Shown piece after piece: positions 34,808 to 44,717 of a stretch of 64,000 nt of DNA. The stretch covers positions 8,618,101 through 8,682,100 of the forward strand of contig NC_003074.8 of the NCBI RefSeq assembly GCF_000001735.4. Direction: 5' to 3'. Position 1 is the first letter of the stretch. Every line of letters begins with the position of its first letter. The translations under genes were made by a program, and so were the position numbers. The DNA comes from Arabidopsis thaliana (lineage: Eukaryota; Streptophyta; Magnoliopsida; Brassicales; Brassicaceae). The notes beneath the pieces were generated by a model that worked only from the letters and a program-made list of their open reading frames with translations, ran no database searches and was not told where the DNA came from.

Positions 34808-36064
34808 CTAATTAGAAGGCTGTGGACGAGGGAGACGGGACAACCAACGAGGGAGAACATACTGTGAAGCGAGGAGAAGGTTAGGACCACCTTGAAACGA
34901 TGGGGAAAAGTATCTATGAACGGTCTCCATATACTCGTTGCACCAGTTAAAGCTCAAGGTGCAACCATCCATACACTTCCTCTCGTCTTCGGATTCCTTG
35001 TGAAGACTAAACACATGCGTCCTCAAGTTAAACAAGACCATACCTTTCTTGTTTCTGCTCCACAAGTAGATGATCTCAGACTTCAAAGGATGCATCACCA
35101 CCGGGAAGTAATCGATACCTAGCTTGGTCACAGACGCCAAGCTGGCTTCCCAAAAGAGCTGCCACGCCTCAGGACCATCAGTGTACTTGACCAGCCTCCA
35201 AACCCGTACTTTGCGGTTTGCGTTCCCACCAAACTCGTTGAAATACACAATAGACCCTTCCGAGGTAGTGATTGTTCTCCGAAAACGCGGTAACTCGTAA
35301 TCTTTTCCATTATCGGGGAAATAAATGATACTACACGCATCATGATGACCTCCATAGAAATCGTAAGCTAAAAAAGAACCGGTGAGGTTGGAAAGCCAAT
35401 GAAGAATCCCATTTAAAGCAATGGACTTGTGATGACTAAACCAATAGGCAGAATGAAGACAAGTCACATTTTTAATTTCCCATTCCCCTGTGTTAGATGA
35501 GTAAATCGCAAAATCGACTTGAGCAAAAGTGTGAGCGATCAACCACACAACCTTGTAACTCACAACAATACCACTTTGCATCTTTGTAACCAATCCACTG
35601 TCGCTGAAACGCTCGTGGTTCCTTAATTTCTCAACATTTTGAGAAGTGTATTTAGGACGGAGAGGGATTCGAAACCACTCTTGAAACAAAGGATTACCAA
35701 CGTAATACATAGGAGTTCCAACGCAAGATTCTACGTAAAGAAGGACCAACCCATCGGTACAAGCTAAGACTTGTAGTTTCCTGATTGTGGTCTCGGCAAA
35801 GAAACTCACTAAAGATCCGGGAGAACGAGTAAGTCCCCATGTTTTGCATCCATGGTGACCAACGATTTCAAGTGTCAGTTTGTGAGGTCTCGTTTGGATG
35901 ATTGACCATGAGACTGAGGAAGAGTTGTGAGACATGAAGCAATCTCGGAAGAATTCGGAGTCGATGACCAGTTTCCATTCTTTGCACATTGATCTGAATC
36001 TTGCGAGGCTCTTCAATGGAAGTCGCACCAAAACTTCAAAGGTCAATTCTGGTGGTATATTCAT
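34808..36064 (-). CDS. F-box protein (At3g23950-like)
   Basis: 418 residues, start chosen at the ATG at 36064 (MNIPPELTFEVLVRLPLKSLARFRSMC), where the F-box begins at once. A strong acceptor (poly-pyrimidine, GCATGCAG) ends two bases before this ATG and a donor lies at 36353, so the leader probably contains an intron (36067-36353). After the F-box (about 1-42) there is a beta-rich associated domain. The protein would recruit unknown substrates to SCF ligases. It is a close duplicate of the gene at 42347-43588: the first 85 or so residues are almost identical, and divergence is concentrated in the middle third. No frame breaks seen. Confidence 0.9.
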   Translation of the reverse strand: MNIPPELTFEVLVRLPLKSLARFRSMCKEWKLVIDSEFFRDCFMSHNSSSVSWSIIQTRPHKLTLEIVGHHGCKTWGLTRSPGSLVSFFAETTIRKLQVLACTDGLVLLYVESCVGTPMYYVGNPLFQEWFRIPLRPKYTSQNVEKLRNHERFSDSGLVTKMQSGIVVSYKVVWLIAHTFAQVDFAIYSSNTGEWEIKNVTCLHSAYWFSHHKSIALNGILHWLSNLTGSFLAYDFYGGHHDACSIIYFPDNGKDYELPRFRRTITTSEGSIVYFNEFGGNANRKVRVWRLVKYTDGPEAWQLFWEASLASVTKLGIDYFPVVMHPLKSEIIYLWSRNKKGMVLFNLRTHVFSLHKESEDERKCMDGCTLSFNWCNEYMETVHRYFSPSFQGGPNLLLASQYVLPRWLSRLPRPQPSN

Positions 36065-36066
36065 TT

Positions 36067-36353
36067 CTGCATGCAAAAAAAAAAAAGACACATAACCAAT
36101 GAAATGAAATGCGATACTCAAATTACAAATTAGATTTGTTTTTCTTAAAAACCACATTTATAAGATAAAAATTAAATTAAATTAATCGAATCTACATATA
36201 AATATATCAACGATATAATATACGATACTTTTCCCATGCGGACAAAAAAAATGATCGCTTGTTTTGTAAAATGCTTATCGAGAAGAGGTTAAATTGAGTT
36301 TGTTGTGATGGTCTAACTAATGGTAGCGAGAGAGAAAATACTATATCTCTTAC
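36067..36353 (-). other. probable 5'-UTR intron of the F-box gene at 34808-36064
   Basis: The minus-strand donor ATCAG|GTAAGA (exon end 36354) and acceptor TTTGCATGCAG (ending 36067) frame a 287-bp AT-rich interval. The same signals recur in the paralogue (43591-43912). Confidence 0.6.
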
Positions 36354-36589
36354 CTGATTTTCGTTTTTATGATGGGCGGCGATGACAAACAAACTAGGTT
36401 AAGTTATCGAGATTATGAAGTTAAATGAAAGAAAGATAACACATATTTATAGAATAACAAAATGGAAAACAATAGGTTAAGGTAACTCAATTAAGTCTTT
36501 AATGTACATCTTTTTATATCAACCACTCATTTGTTTTATCCACAATTTGATTAGCCACTGAAGATAAAGAACAATCTATAATGATTTGT

Positions 36590-36755
36590 ATTTTTATTTT
36601 TATTTTTATTTTAATAGTAAGAGATTCTGGATCTAGGACTGGAGACCAGAGCATTTAATATTATTTCTTCCCGAGTGATACTCGAACCAGAGACCTTTTT
36701 GCCTAAGACTTTGTAACAAAGCTTGATAGGCTCTTAAGTTCTTATCATAATAATA
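36590..36755 (-). mobile_element. SINE-like tRNA-derived element, copy A
   Basis: On the minus strand, GGTTCGAGTATCAC (36675-36688) resembles a pol III B box (GGTTCGANTCC). About 65 bp downstream the sequence ends in a run of AAAAT units, the usual tail type of plant SINEs. The A box is poorly conserved, so identification is tentative. A second copy lies at 41885-42062. Confidence 0.4.
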
Positions 36756-36779
36756 AGAATCATGTGATCATAATTTCGT

Positions 36780-37115
36780 TATGTTGTATGTGGAGATATA
36801 TTCATTTTTGTAGATTCCATATACATCCTCTTGTTGAATGGCTCATATACTCTTGTATTTCCCTATCATAGTTTGATGAAGTCTTAACGAGAAGATAAAA
36901 TATCCAAAACCATACAAGATTCTTGCTTTTGGTAATTATATTTGCTAGGAACAATTTAACTGGTCTATATAATCAACAATTACAAAATCCAGTCAAAAAC
37001 ACACTCATATAACAACTATCTCTCTCTGTTTAAGCTTCCGAGTCTCCTCTATCCATTTGGAACTCTCTAAGTTCAAGGTGTTTCTCACTATACCATTTTT
37101 TTGCTCAATCCAATG
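36780..37115. repeat. duplicated BLISTER 3' flank, left part
   Basis: This segment matches 44200-44585 (downstream of BLISTER) at high identity, e.g. the stretches around CTTCCGAGTCTCCTCTATCC and CACTATACCATTTTT, and stops abruptly near 37115. The missing continuation, BLISTER's last exon, reappears at 39232-39320. Confidence 0.85.
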
Positions 37116-37165
37116 AAAGAAACATAAGAAAGCTTAGATCTGCATTTCTCTCTGCTCTTTACCAA

Positions 37166-39080
37166 TCAAAGAAAGATGACTTCACATTCTGTAGAGCATC
37201 TTGGGATTTTGAGGAGTTTCTTGACAAAGTCATCTTTTGTTGAATGAGACTTCAAACGTAGAGTGAGTTTCTTGAGTGTGGGAGAGTTCTCTAGGAAGTA
37301 CCATACTAGCATCATCTCTGGAGCAAGTCCACAAATTGGGGCTTTGAATTCAACAAACTCGAGGGACGATAGCAAACACTCAGGCACAGATGAAATACTA
37401 ACTCGTTTGATCGCCTTGGGAGACAGTTGATGGGAAGAACCAGTCCGTTCCTGTGGAGAATAATGAGACGGGAATAAACACAATGAAACAATATGCAGAA
37501 ACTTCATAGGGATGATAAACTCATATAGGATTTATAGAATAGCGGACCATCACTAAGATGAGGGATTTCAGATTCGGGATACTCCTAAGAAAGATTGGAA
37601 ACCATTTCAAATCTGATGCATTGAGAGTAATGTATAGACTGGACATGTAACCGAATTGAGGTAGCTGAACAGATTCTGAGTAATGATGGATGAGCTGAAA
37701 CCAGAGAGATAAGAATGTTGAGTTAGAAACTTTCACACGATAGGAAAAATGTGAATGTCCAAAACTTGCATTGACATATATATACCTTGAAAGTTTGTGC
37801 ACATATCGTCATATCTCTGACCCTCGAAATCCAAGCGAGAAACATGTGGATGGTACTTGTTTTTGCTTCGTTAAAGACCCACTTATGAAAACGGAGAGAA
37901 ATATCGAACTTGGCATCGGACTCCAAATCAGTTAGTATAAAGCTTTTTGATACACAATCATCAGCACAGTAGAGGAGCATCAATCACAACTCCAGGAACA
38001 GATTCAAACTGGAGAAAACAAGTTTGTCGGAAACAGAACCTCTTCAGTGACCGAGAGTGCACCCGATAGACTCGTCCATCCATCCATACTACATCAATCT
38101 TTAACTCCTCCAGGACAGGGCAGGACGAGACAAGTCTCTCAAAAGTTGTTGGTGTACAAAATCGAACCTCCAAATTAAAGAAGGGAAAAATGAGCCTAAA
38201 GGAAGATCTTTATTAATATAACTCGATGTCCGGCTGTTTACAGGATTATCTCTACAGCCGAGCCTCGATTAAGGTGGTACAACGAAAATATGAACTTCAC
38301 AAGTCAAAGTTGGACTTATGTTTCTGAATACGAATGAGAAGTTTCTATTGCTTTTCTCTGCAGATTTCAGGTACATTCTCATGTCCGTATTTATAGTACT
38401 GCAAGGACAGTACATAGTACAGTTTTCTTCCCGATGTGGGACTCTTTCCTGATCAATAACTCCCTGAAGGTGGGCTTCGTTTGGTGCTGGGCCATTACTT
38501 CTTCAGACGGGCCGATCCTCTCTTCTCTCGTCCAACGTTGCTAGTCGTGATATGTTGGGCCTTTAATCATGTTGGTGGGGCGAAGCCCATATCCAACAGC
38601 AAGATCTTTAGACAAGGTAATGAAACAAACTCAGGATCAACCAAGTTCAGCCTATAGAGTTTGAGAGATACCAATGTCTCACAAACGTAAAGGCTTAGTG
38701 GCATCTCACACCCTTGAGTAAGACGAACATGTAGACGTTGGATCTTACGCTTAACAAAGGCATCAATCCATGGTTTGAGATAGGATGCATCATTTCCATC
38801 TAAAGATAACTTGAGGCTCTCTATGCATGAAACTCTATCGGAATCGAAAAACCAGTTACCAAAACTCAAAAAGGCATTGAAACTTGAGAACTTCGAAAAT
38901 GACAATTCCAAATTATGAACCCAAAGCCAGAGAGTTCTCCATCTGGTGGATAAAACGCTTGTCTTCACAGCTTCCTCTGTGGGAAGATGATTAAGAATCT
39001 GAGTTAACAAAGGATCTGGTAACTGGAACCTTGCTGGAACCTTGTAGTTTCTCGCGTGTGTATCAGTGTATGTTTGTTTA
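37166..39080 (-). pseudogene. F-box/FBD gene interrupted by a 418-bp insertion (At3g23955-like)
   Basis: The minus strand encodes an F-box (RFQLPDPLLTQILNHLPTEEA, about 39020-38960), LRR-like repeats, and a C-terminal FBD region ([16 protein letters not shown] and [14 protein letters not shown], about 37360-37230). The frame is interrupted at 38174-38591 by an insertion flanked by a 5-bp direct repeat; reading across the repeat restores KILLLEVRFCTPTTF. A second break occurs near 37975, where VVIDAPLLC runs into stops and the family sequence continues in another frame (DDCVSKSFILTDLES). Two introns are visible (donor after 37786, acceptor before 37694; acceptor before 37450). No normal start codon precedes the F-box. 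Probably non-functional for the full protein. Confidence 0.75.
38174..38591 (-). mobile_element. 418-bp LTR-like insertion
   Basis: TTGGA (minus strand) occurs at both boundaries (plus-strand 38169-38173 and 38592-38596), a 5-bp target duplication as for LTR elements. On the minus strand the insert holds a TATA-like CTATAAATACGG and, about 200 bp later, AATAAAG, an order expected for U3-R-U5 of a solo LTR. The termini (TATGGG...TTTAAT) are not the usual TG...CA, so the class remains open. Confidence 0.6.
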
Positions 39081-39231
39081 TAAATGAGCTTCTGATACAC
39101 AAAAGCCCAACAAAGCCCACTAAATCTGGGTAAAATTTGATATTTTGTTAAGAAGCCTATGGGCCCAATACATAATAAAATGCTGTTTCGATTGAATAGA
39201 AAGGTTTTACTACCAAATGGCAAATGGTGCA

Positions 39232-39320
39232 TGTATTAACGACGAAGCTAGCTTGTTCTTCTTTTCGACGGCTCTCCTGGTAACATCTTCATGATCCATC
39301 CTAGAACCCTTTCTCCTGGT
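39232..39320 (-). repeat. detached copy of BLISTER's last exon
   Basis: About 85 bp match the terminal exon of BLISTER (44718-44798), including TTTTCGACGG(C/T)CTCCTGG and AACATCTTCATGATCCATCC. It is the continuation of the duplicated flank at 36780-37115, separated from it by the F-box/FBD gene. Confidence 0.85.
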
Positions 39321-39635
39321 TTGGTTTGTGTCTCCACAACATATCACTATATTTTTACATATGAATCATATATAGTATTGTGATGTGAATTCATGTTTCA
39401 GTTTTTCCTTAGTCGTCTTTTTGTTTGTTTGATATCTTCTGATTTTCCATAGTCGTCATCACCACAAAATATCAGCTTTAATAAAGGCTCTAATACGTAC
39501 GGGCCCTATTGGGCTAGATGTGTTTTTCCTTAACTAAATAACTAAAGTTATAAAAAGTCACCATCTTTTTGTTTTACTTTAATTTGTTCTAACGTAGGGG
39601 AGACTCTAGGGTTTATTGGAGTGTCTCTTTCCACC

Positions 39636-40844
39636 ATGAGATCACGGCAGCTGCATAACGTTTCGGAGGATCGAGAAACCCTGTCTCGACGCAATAAGCG
39701 ATCAAAGACCTCACTCAATGGCCACATCCCAATAGATCTCCTTATCGAGATATTCTTGAAGTTACCTGTGAAATCCATAGCAACATGCCGTAGCGTATCC
39801 AAGTTCTGGACTTACGTACTTGGCCGTCAAGATTTCACAGAGTTGTTCTTGACAAAATCTTCTTCTCGCCCGCAGCTCTTGTTCGCATGCGCAAACGACA
39901 ATGGGTACTTCTTCTTCTCCTCAAATCAGCCTCAGAATCTTGATGAGAACTCGTCTCCTATAGCTGCTTATCCTCTTACACATGTCCCTAAATCCCGTGA
40001 CTTGGGTCCTCCAATCAACGGCTTGGTCTCTCTTAGAGGTGAGCGGATCTTAAAAGGAAGGATAAGGCCAGTCGATGTGTCGATTATATATAACCCTAGC
40101 ACGGGAGAATCCTTAACTTTACCCAAAACGAATATGACCAGGAAGAAGATCTATACGGTGACGAGCTTTTTGGGGTATGATCCGATTGAGAAACAATACA
40201 AAGTACTTTCCATGAACATGTCATATGAGAAACATCCCAAGTGTGAGGGGTATCAAGTTCTAACACTAGGAACTGGAAAGCTGTCATGGAGAATGATCAA
40301 ATGTTGCTTAAACTACCAACATCCTCTTAAAAATAGTGAGATATGCATCAATGGTGTTTTGTATTACCTAGCTATGGTCAACGGCTCTTCATGGCCTACT
40401 AGGGCAGTTGTTTGTTTTGATATTAGGTCTGAGATGTTCAATTTTATGGAAGTCTATAGAGAACTATCTTATACAACTACTCTGATAAATTACAATAATG
40501 GTAAATTAGGTATGCTGATGGGACAAGAGGCTCACAAAACTATCAGTGGAATATGTAGAAGTTTTGAGTTGTGGGTTCTCGAAGACACCGTAAAACATGA
40601 ATGGTCGAAGCATGTATACTTATTGCCTCCTTTGTGGAAGGATGCAGTTGCAAATACCAGGTTATACTTTGCAGGAATGATTGGTACAAGTGAAATTGTG
40701 TTGTTCCGCCCAGATGAGCCTCTTTGCGTTTTCTACTACAATATCGATAGAAACACGATCAAAAGAGTTGGAATCCGAGGATTAGAAGCGTTTAAGTATT
40801 TTCGCATCTTTCTAAACCATGTAGAGAACGTGAAGCTTTTTTAA
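39636..40844 (+). CDS. F-box protein with F-box-associated domain (At3g23960-like)
   Basis: Single exon, 402 residues from the ATG at 39636 (MRSRQLHNVSED). The F-box is at about residues 28-70 (GHIPIDLLIEIFLKLPVKSIATCRSVSKFW), followed by an F-box-associated type 3-like beta domain (VSIIYNPSTGESLTLPK, FLGYDPIEKQYKVLSM, CINGVLYYLAM, ELWVLEDTVKHEWSKHVYLLPP). It would act as an SCF adaptor; substrate unknown. The promoter contains a site II-like GGGCCC/TTGGGCT pair near 39500. The frame is intact. Its C-terminal end is duplicated as a fragment at 34507-34710. Confidence 0.9.
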   Translation: MRSRQLHNVSEDRETLSRRNKRSKTSLNGHIPIDLLIEIFLKLPVKSIATCRSVSKFWTYVLGRQDFTELFLTKSSSRPQLLFACANDNGYFFFSSNQPQNLDENSSPIAAYPLTHVPKSRDLGPPINGLVSLRGERILKGRIRPVDVSIIYNPSTGESLTLPKTNMTRKKIYTVTSFLGYDPIEKQYKVLSMNMSYEKHPKCEGYQVLTLGTGKLSWRMIKCCLNYQHPLKNSEICINGVLYYLAMVNGSSWPTRAVVCFDIRSEMFNFMEVYRELSYTTTLINYNNGKLGMLMGQEAHKTISGICRSFELWVLEDTVKHEWSKHVYLLPPLWKDAVANTRLYFAGMIGTSEIVLFRPDEPLCVFYYNIDRNTIKRVGIRGLEAFKYFRIFLNHVENVKLF

Positions 40845-41086
40845 GCATTTAAGTACTTAAACTTGAGATGCAAAATTTGCTCCCAAGAAAATACTTGAGC
40901 TAGATGCAACATTGCTAATTTGGCTTTAAGTTCTCATCCTAAAGGATCATAAGATCTTATTTTAGTCCTTATCCTCTTTTTTTATGTGGTTGTTCTCCAT
41001 TTCATCATACAATATAATATGTGGTTGGAACATCTGCCACCAGAATTCCTCCTCTTCTCGCCTTCTATAGGAAATCATTTGATTGT

Positions 41087-41141
41087 AATTAATTTGTATT
41101 GATTTCGACAAAAAAAAAAAAAGTAAAATTAATTTGTATTG
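41087..41141 (+). mobile_element. minimal poly(A) retroposition footprint
   Basis: AATTAATTTGTATTG at 41087-41101 is repeated exactly at 41127-41141. The 25 bp between are ATTTCGAC, thirteen A and GTAA. A 15-bp target duplication around an A tail is the signature of target-primed retroposition with extreme 5' truncation. Confidence 0.6.
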
Positions 41142-41545
41142 TTGAGGATCATTACATGTTAACTGTTATATGAAGTTTAGTTCTGATTTGATGGAACGAC
41201 AAATGTTTAGTGTTTACGGATTACAAACTAATCAAACACTTAACTAATAATATATTGAACAAAACATAACCGGTTAATCTCGATGGACGAGTAAACTATA
41301 TCGGTAATGAAAAATACGATCACTTTTTAATCGTGGAACGTAAAAACAGAGAAAATTTTATCTGATATTGTAGAGATAGTCAGAAAGCCTAGATTCAATA
41401 TCCATTTTGTTCGAAATACGATTAGTTACTTGAAAGTTTAAAACCTTTACTGTAATCACATGTATTGCGATGGTGATCACTTGTATATATCTCAATACTA
41501 TATGATAATTGATATTGTGATAATAACAAGCGTACTAGTTAACTT

Positions 41546-41880
41546 AAAAATAATTAATCGAATCTACGTAGAAATATATATAATATATTTCCATGCAAGA
41601 CAAAAAAAATAATCGCTTGTTTTGTAAAATGTTTATCGAGAAGAGGTTAAATTGAGTTTGTTGTGATGGTCTAACTAATGGTAGCGAGAGAAAAAATACT
41701 AGATCTCTTACTTGAAAACAACATGAATTAGATAAATTACATCTTTTTATATCTTTAATGTACATCTTTTTATATACATCTTTAATGTACATGAAAACAA
41801 CATGAACTAAATCTTTAATGTACATCTTTTTATATCAACCACTCATTTGTTTTATCCACAATTTGATAAATTACAATCCA
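41546..41880 (-). repeat. third copy of the F-box leader/promoter segment, without the gene
   Basis: About 41546-41720 matches the leader-intron and upstream region of the F-box gene at 34.8 kb (36180-36350), including the run around AATCGCTTGTTTTGTAAAATG, and continues through 41880 with upstream sequence. The donor site differs (CTTACTTG for CTTACCTG). No F-box coding sequence follows. Confidence 0.8.
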
Positions 41881-41884
41881 TAAT

Positions 41885-42062
41885 GACTTGTATTTTTATT
41901 TTTATTTGAATTAGTAAGAGATTCTGGACCTAGGCCTCTGTACATCCTCTTAGACTGGAGACCAGAGCATTTAATATTATTTCTTCGCGAGTGATACTCG
42001 AACCAGAGACCATTTTGCCTAAGATTTTGTAACAAAGCAGGCTAGTGGCTAGGCTCTTAAGT
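41885..42062 (-). mobile_element. SINE-like element, copy B
   Basis: Second copy of the element at 36590-36755, with the B-box-like GGTTCGAGTATCAC at 41991-42004 and an AAAAT-rich tail. It has an extra 25-bp stretch near 41930-41955. Its position next to the third leader copy shows it was carried along by the segmental duplication. Confidence 0.4.
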
Positions 42063-42346
42063 TCTTAACAAAGCTAGCTAGGCTCTTAATTTCGTTAAGT
42101 TCTTAGTTCGGTTTTGGTGGAACGACTAATGTTAAGTGTCTACGTATTATCTACAAATTATATAACTAATCAAACCCATGACTGATAATATATTGAAGAA
42201 ACACAACCCATTTAATCGATGGCAAAGGCTCGGGCATGACAATTGTATTACTAATACAAGATTATGATCATTAATGGTAATATAACAACAGTAAAATCAG
42301 TCACATTTGAAATTTGATTCAAGTACTCAAAAGAGAGAATAATAGA

Positions 42347-43588
42347 CTAAGAAGGCTGCGGACGAGGGAGACGGTGCAGCCAACGAGGAAGAACATACTG
42401 TGAAGCGAGGAGATAGTTAGGACCACCATAGTTATGGATAGTCTCCATATACTCGCTGCACCTGTTAAAGCTCAAGGTGCAACCATCCATACACTTGGTC
42501 TCGTCCTCGGATTCCTTGTGAAGACTAAACACATTAGTCCTCAAGTTAAACAAAACCATACCTTTCTTGTTTCTGCTCCACAAGTAGATGATCTCAGACT
42601 TCAAAGGATGCATCACCACCGGGAAGTAATCGATACCTAGCTTGGTCACAGACGCCAAGCTGACTTCCCAAAAGAGCTGCCACGCCTCAGGACCACCAGT
42701 GTACTTGACCAGCCTCCAAACACGTAATCTTCGGTTTCCGTTCTCACCAAACTCGTTGAAGTAGACAATAGACCCATCCGAGGTCGACAATGTTCTCCTA
42801 AAACGCCGTAACTGATCATCATCTTTTTCACAATCAGGGAAAGATATGATATGACATGCATAATCATCATGACCTCCATAGAAATCGTAAGCTACAAAAG
42901 AAGTGCTGAAATTGCAAAGCCAATGAAGAATCCCATTCAAAGCAATCGGCTTGTGATGACTAAACCAGAAGGAAGAATGAAGACAAGTCGCAATTCGAGC
43001 TTCCCACATGCCAGTATCAGATGAGTAAATCAAAAAGTCGATGGTTGTACTATTGCGAGGGAACAACCACACAACCTTGTAACTCACAACGGCACCACTC
43101 TGCATCTTTATAACCAATGCACTGTCGTTGAAACGCTGGTGATTACGTATTCTCTCAACACTTTGCAAATAGAAGTAAGAAGGGAGAGGGATTGGACACC
43201 ATTCTTGAAACAGAGGATTACCAACGTAATGCATTGGAGTTCCATAGCTAGTTTCTGTGTAAATAAGGACCAACCCATCGGTACAAGCTAAGACTCGTAG
43301 TCTCTTGATTGTGGTGTCGGCAAAGAAACCCACTAAAGATCCTGGAGAACGAGTAAGTCCCCATGTTTTGCATCCATGGTGACCAACGATTTCAAGTGTC
43401 AGTTTGTGAGGTCTCGTTTGGATGATTGACCATGAGACTGAGGAAGAGTTGTGAGACATGAAGCAATCTCGGAAGAATTCGGAGTCGATGACCAGTTTCC
43501 ATTCTTTCCTAACTGATCTGAATCTTGCGAGGCTCTTCAATGGAAGTCGCACCAAAACTTCAAAGGTCAATTCTGGTGGTATATTCAT
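42347..43588 (-). CDS. F-box protein (At3g23970-like), paralogue of the gene at 34.8 kb
   Basis: 413 residues from the ATG at 43588 (MNIPPELTFEVLVRLPLKSLARFRSVRKEW). A leader intron is likely (43591-43912), with the same signals as in the paralogue. The F-box occupies about residues 1-42, followed by the same beta-rich associated domain. Compared with the paralogue, the N-terminal 85 residues and the C-terminal 100 are almost unchanged, while the middle (about 100-260) has many substitutions and small indels. This fits purifying constraint on the F-box and faster change, or gene conversion, elsewhere. Substrate unknown. Intact frame. Confidence 0.9.
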   Translation of the reverse strand: MNIPPELTFEVLVRLPLKSLARFRSVRKEWKLVIDSEFFRDCFMSHNSSSVSWSIIQTRPHKLTLEIVGHHGCKTWGLTRSPGSLVGFFADTTIKRLRVLACTDGLVLIYTETSYGTPMHYVGNPLFQEWCPIPLPSYFYLQSVERIRNHQRFNDSALVIKMQSGAVVSYKVVWLFPRNSTTIDFLIYSSDTGMWEARIATCLHSSFWFSHHKPIALNGILHWLCNFSTSFVAYDFYGGHDDYACHIISFPDCEKDDDQLRRFRRTLSTSDGSIVYFNEFGENGNRRLRVWRLVKYTGGPEAWQLFWEVSLASVTKLGIDYFPVVMHPLKSEIIYLWSRNKKGMVLFNLRTNVFSLHKESEDETKCMDGCTLSFNRCSEYMETIHNYGGPNYLLASQYVLPRWLHRLPRPQPS

Positions 43589-44717
43589 TTCTGCATGCAA
43601 AAAAAAAAAAAAAAAAACACATAACCAATGAAATGAAATGCAATACTCAAATTACAAATTAGATTTGTTTTTCTTAAAAACCAAATAAGATAAAATGTTT
43701 AAATATAATAATCAAACCTCATTAAAAAAAAGTGATTCATGACTTCAAAAAATGAAAAACTAATTAATTGAATCTATATGTAAATATATCGATAATATAA
43801 TATACAAGATTTTTCCGTGCGGACAACAAAATCGATCGCTTGTTAGTAATCAAATATTTATTGAGAAGAGTTGAATTTAAGTTTGTCGTGATGATCTCTT
43901 ACCTGATTTCGTTAGAAAGGAGAAAAAATCATAACAAATGAAGATTTTTACGGTGGGCGGCGGCAACGAACAAAGTAGGTTATCTTATCGAAACTATGAG
44001 GTTAAACAAAAGATTACACATATTTATAGAATAACAAAATAGGATTATGGTAACTCAAAGTCTCTAATATACATCTTTTTATATCAACCACTCGTTTGTT
44101 TTAACCCAATTCTGATTGGTTACTGAAGATAAAGTGTAATCCACAATGGCTTCTAAATGTTTTAAATTTTAGATTAGATTAGATTATCATTAGATACCAG
44201 ATAGTTCCTCTTGTTGAATGGCTCATATACTCTTAGATCAAATTGTGTGTGTGTAATCACCTAATTGTACTTCGGACTGAAATGAACAGTATTTGAACAT
44301 AACCGATAGTGTTAACACTTGTATTTCATAGTTTGATCAAGTCTTCAATTTAAAACGAGAAGATAAAATATATCCGAAACCATACAAGATTTTTTCTTGG
44401 TAAATTATATTTGCTAGGAGGAACACTTTAACTTGGCTATATAATCAACAATTACAAAATTCAGACAAAAACGCACTCATATAACAACTACCTTTCTCTC
44501 TGTTTAAGCTTCCGAGTCTCCTCTATCCATTTGGAACTCTTCAAGTTCATGGTGTTTCTCACTATACCATTTTTGCTCAATCCAATGAAATCCAAAATTT
44601 TGGATCAAAAGAACCAAATGAATTCTTCCAAAACTAAAGGAGAAGAAGCAATCCATGGCTGTGCCCGGGATATACAGAATGGCAACAAGGGTCACGACTG
44701 AGCAAGCCATCCATGCA

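Noticed and set aside
36675-36688. A genuine tRNA gene, because of the GGTTCGA box
   Set aside because: No cloverleaf acceptor stem or anticodon arm can be drawn around it; the A-rich tail favours a SINE-like relic.
38174-38591. A canonical TG...CA solo LTR starting at TGTTGGATATGGG
   Set aside because: With that start no CA end has a matching 5-bp flank; the TTGGA pair, which restores the coding frame, places the ends two to five bases inward.
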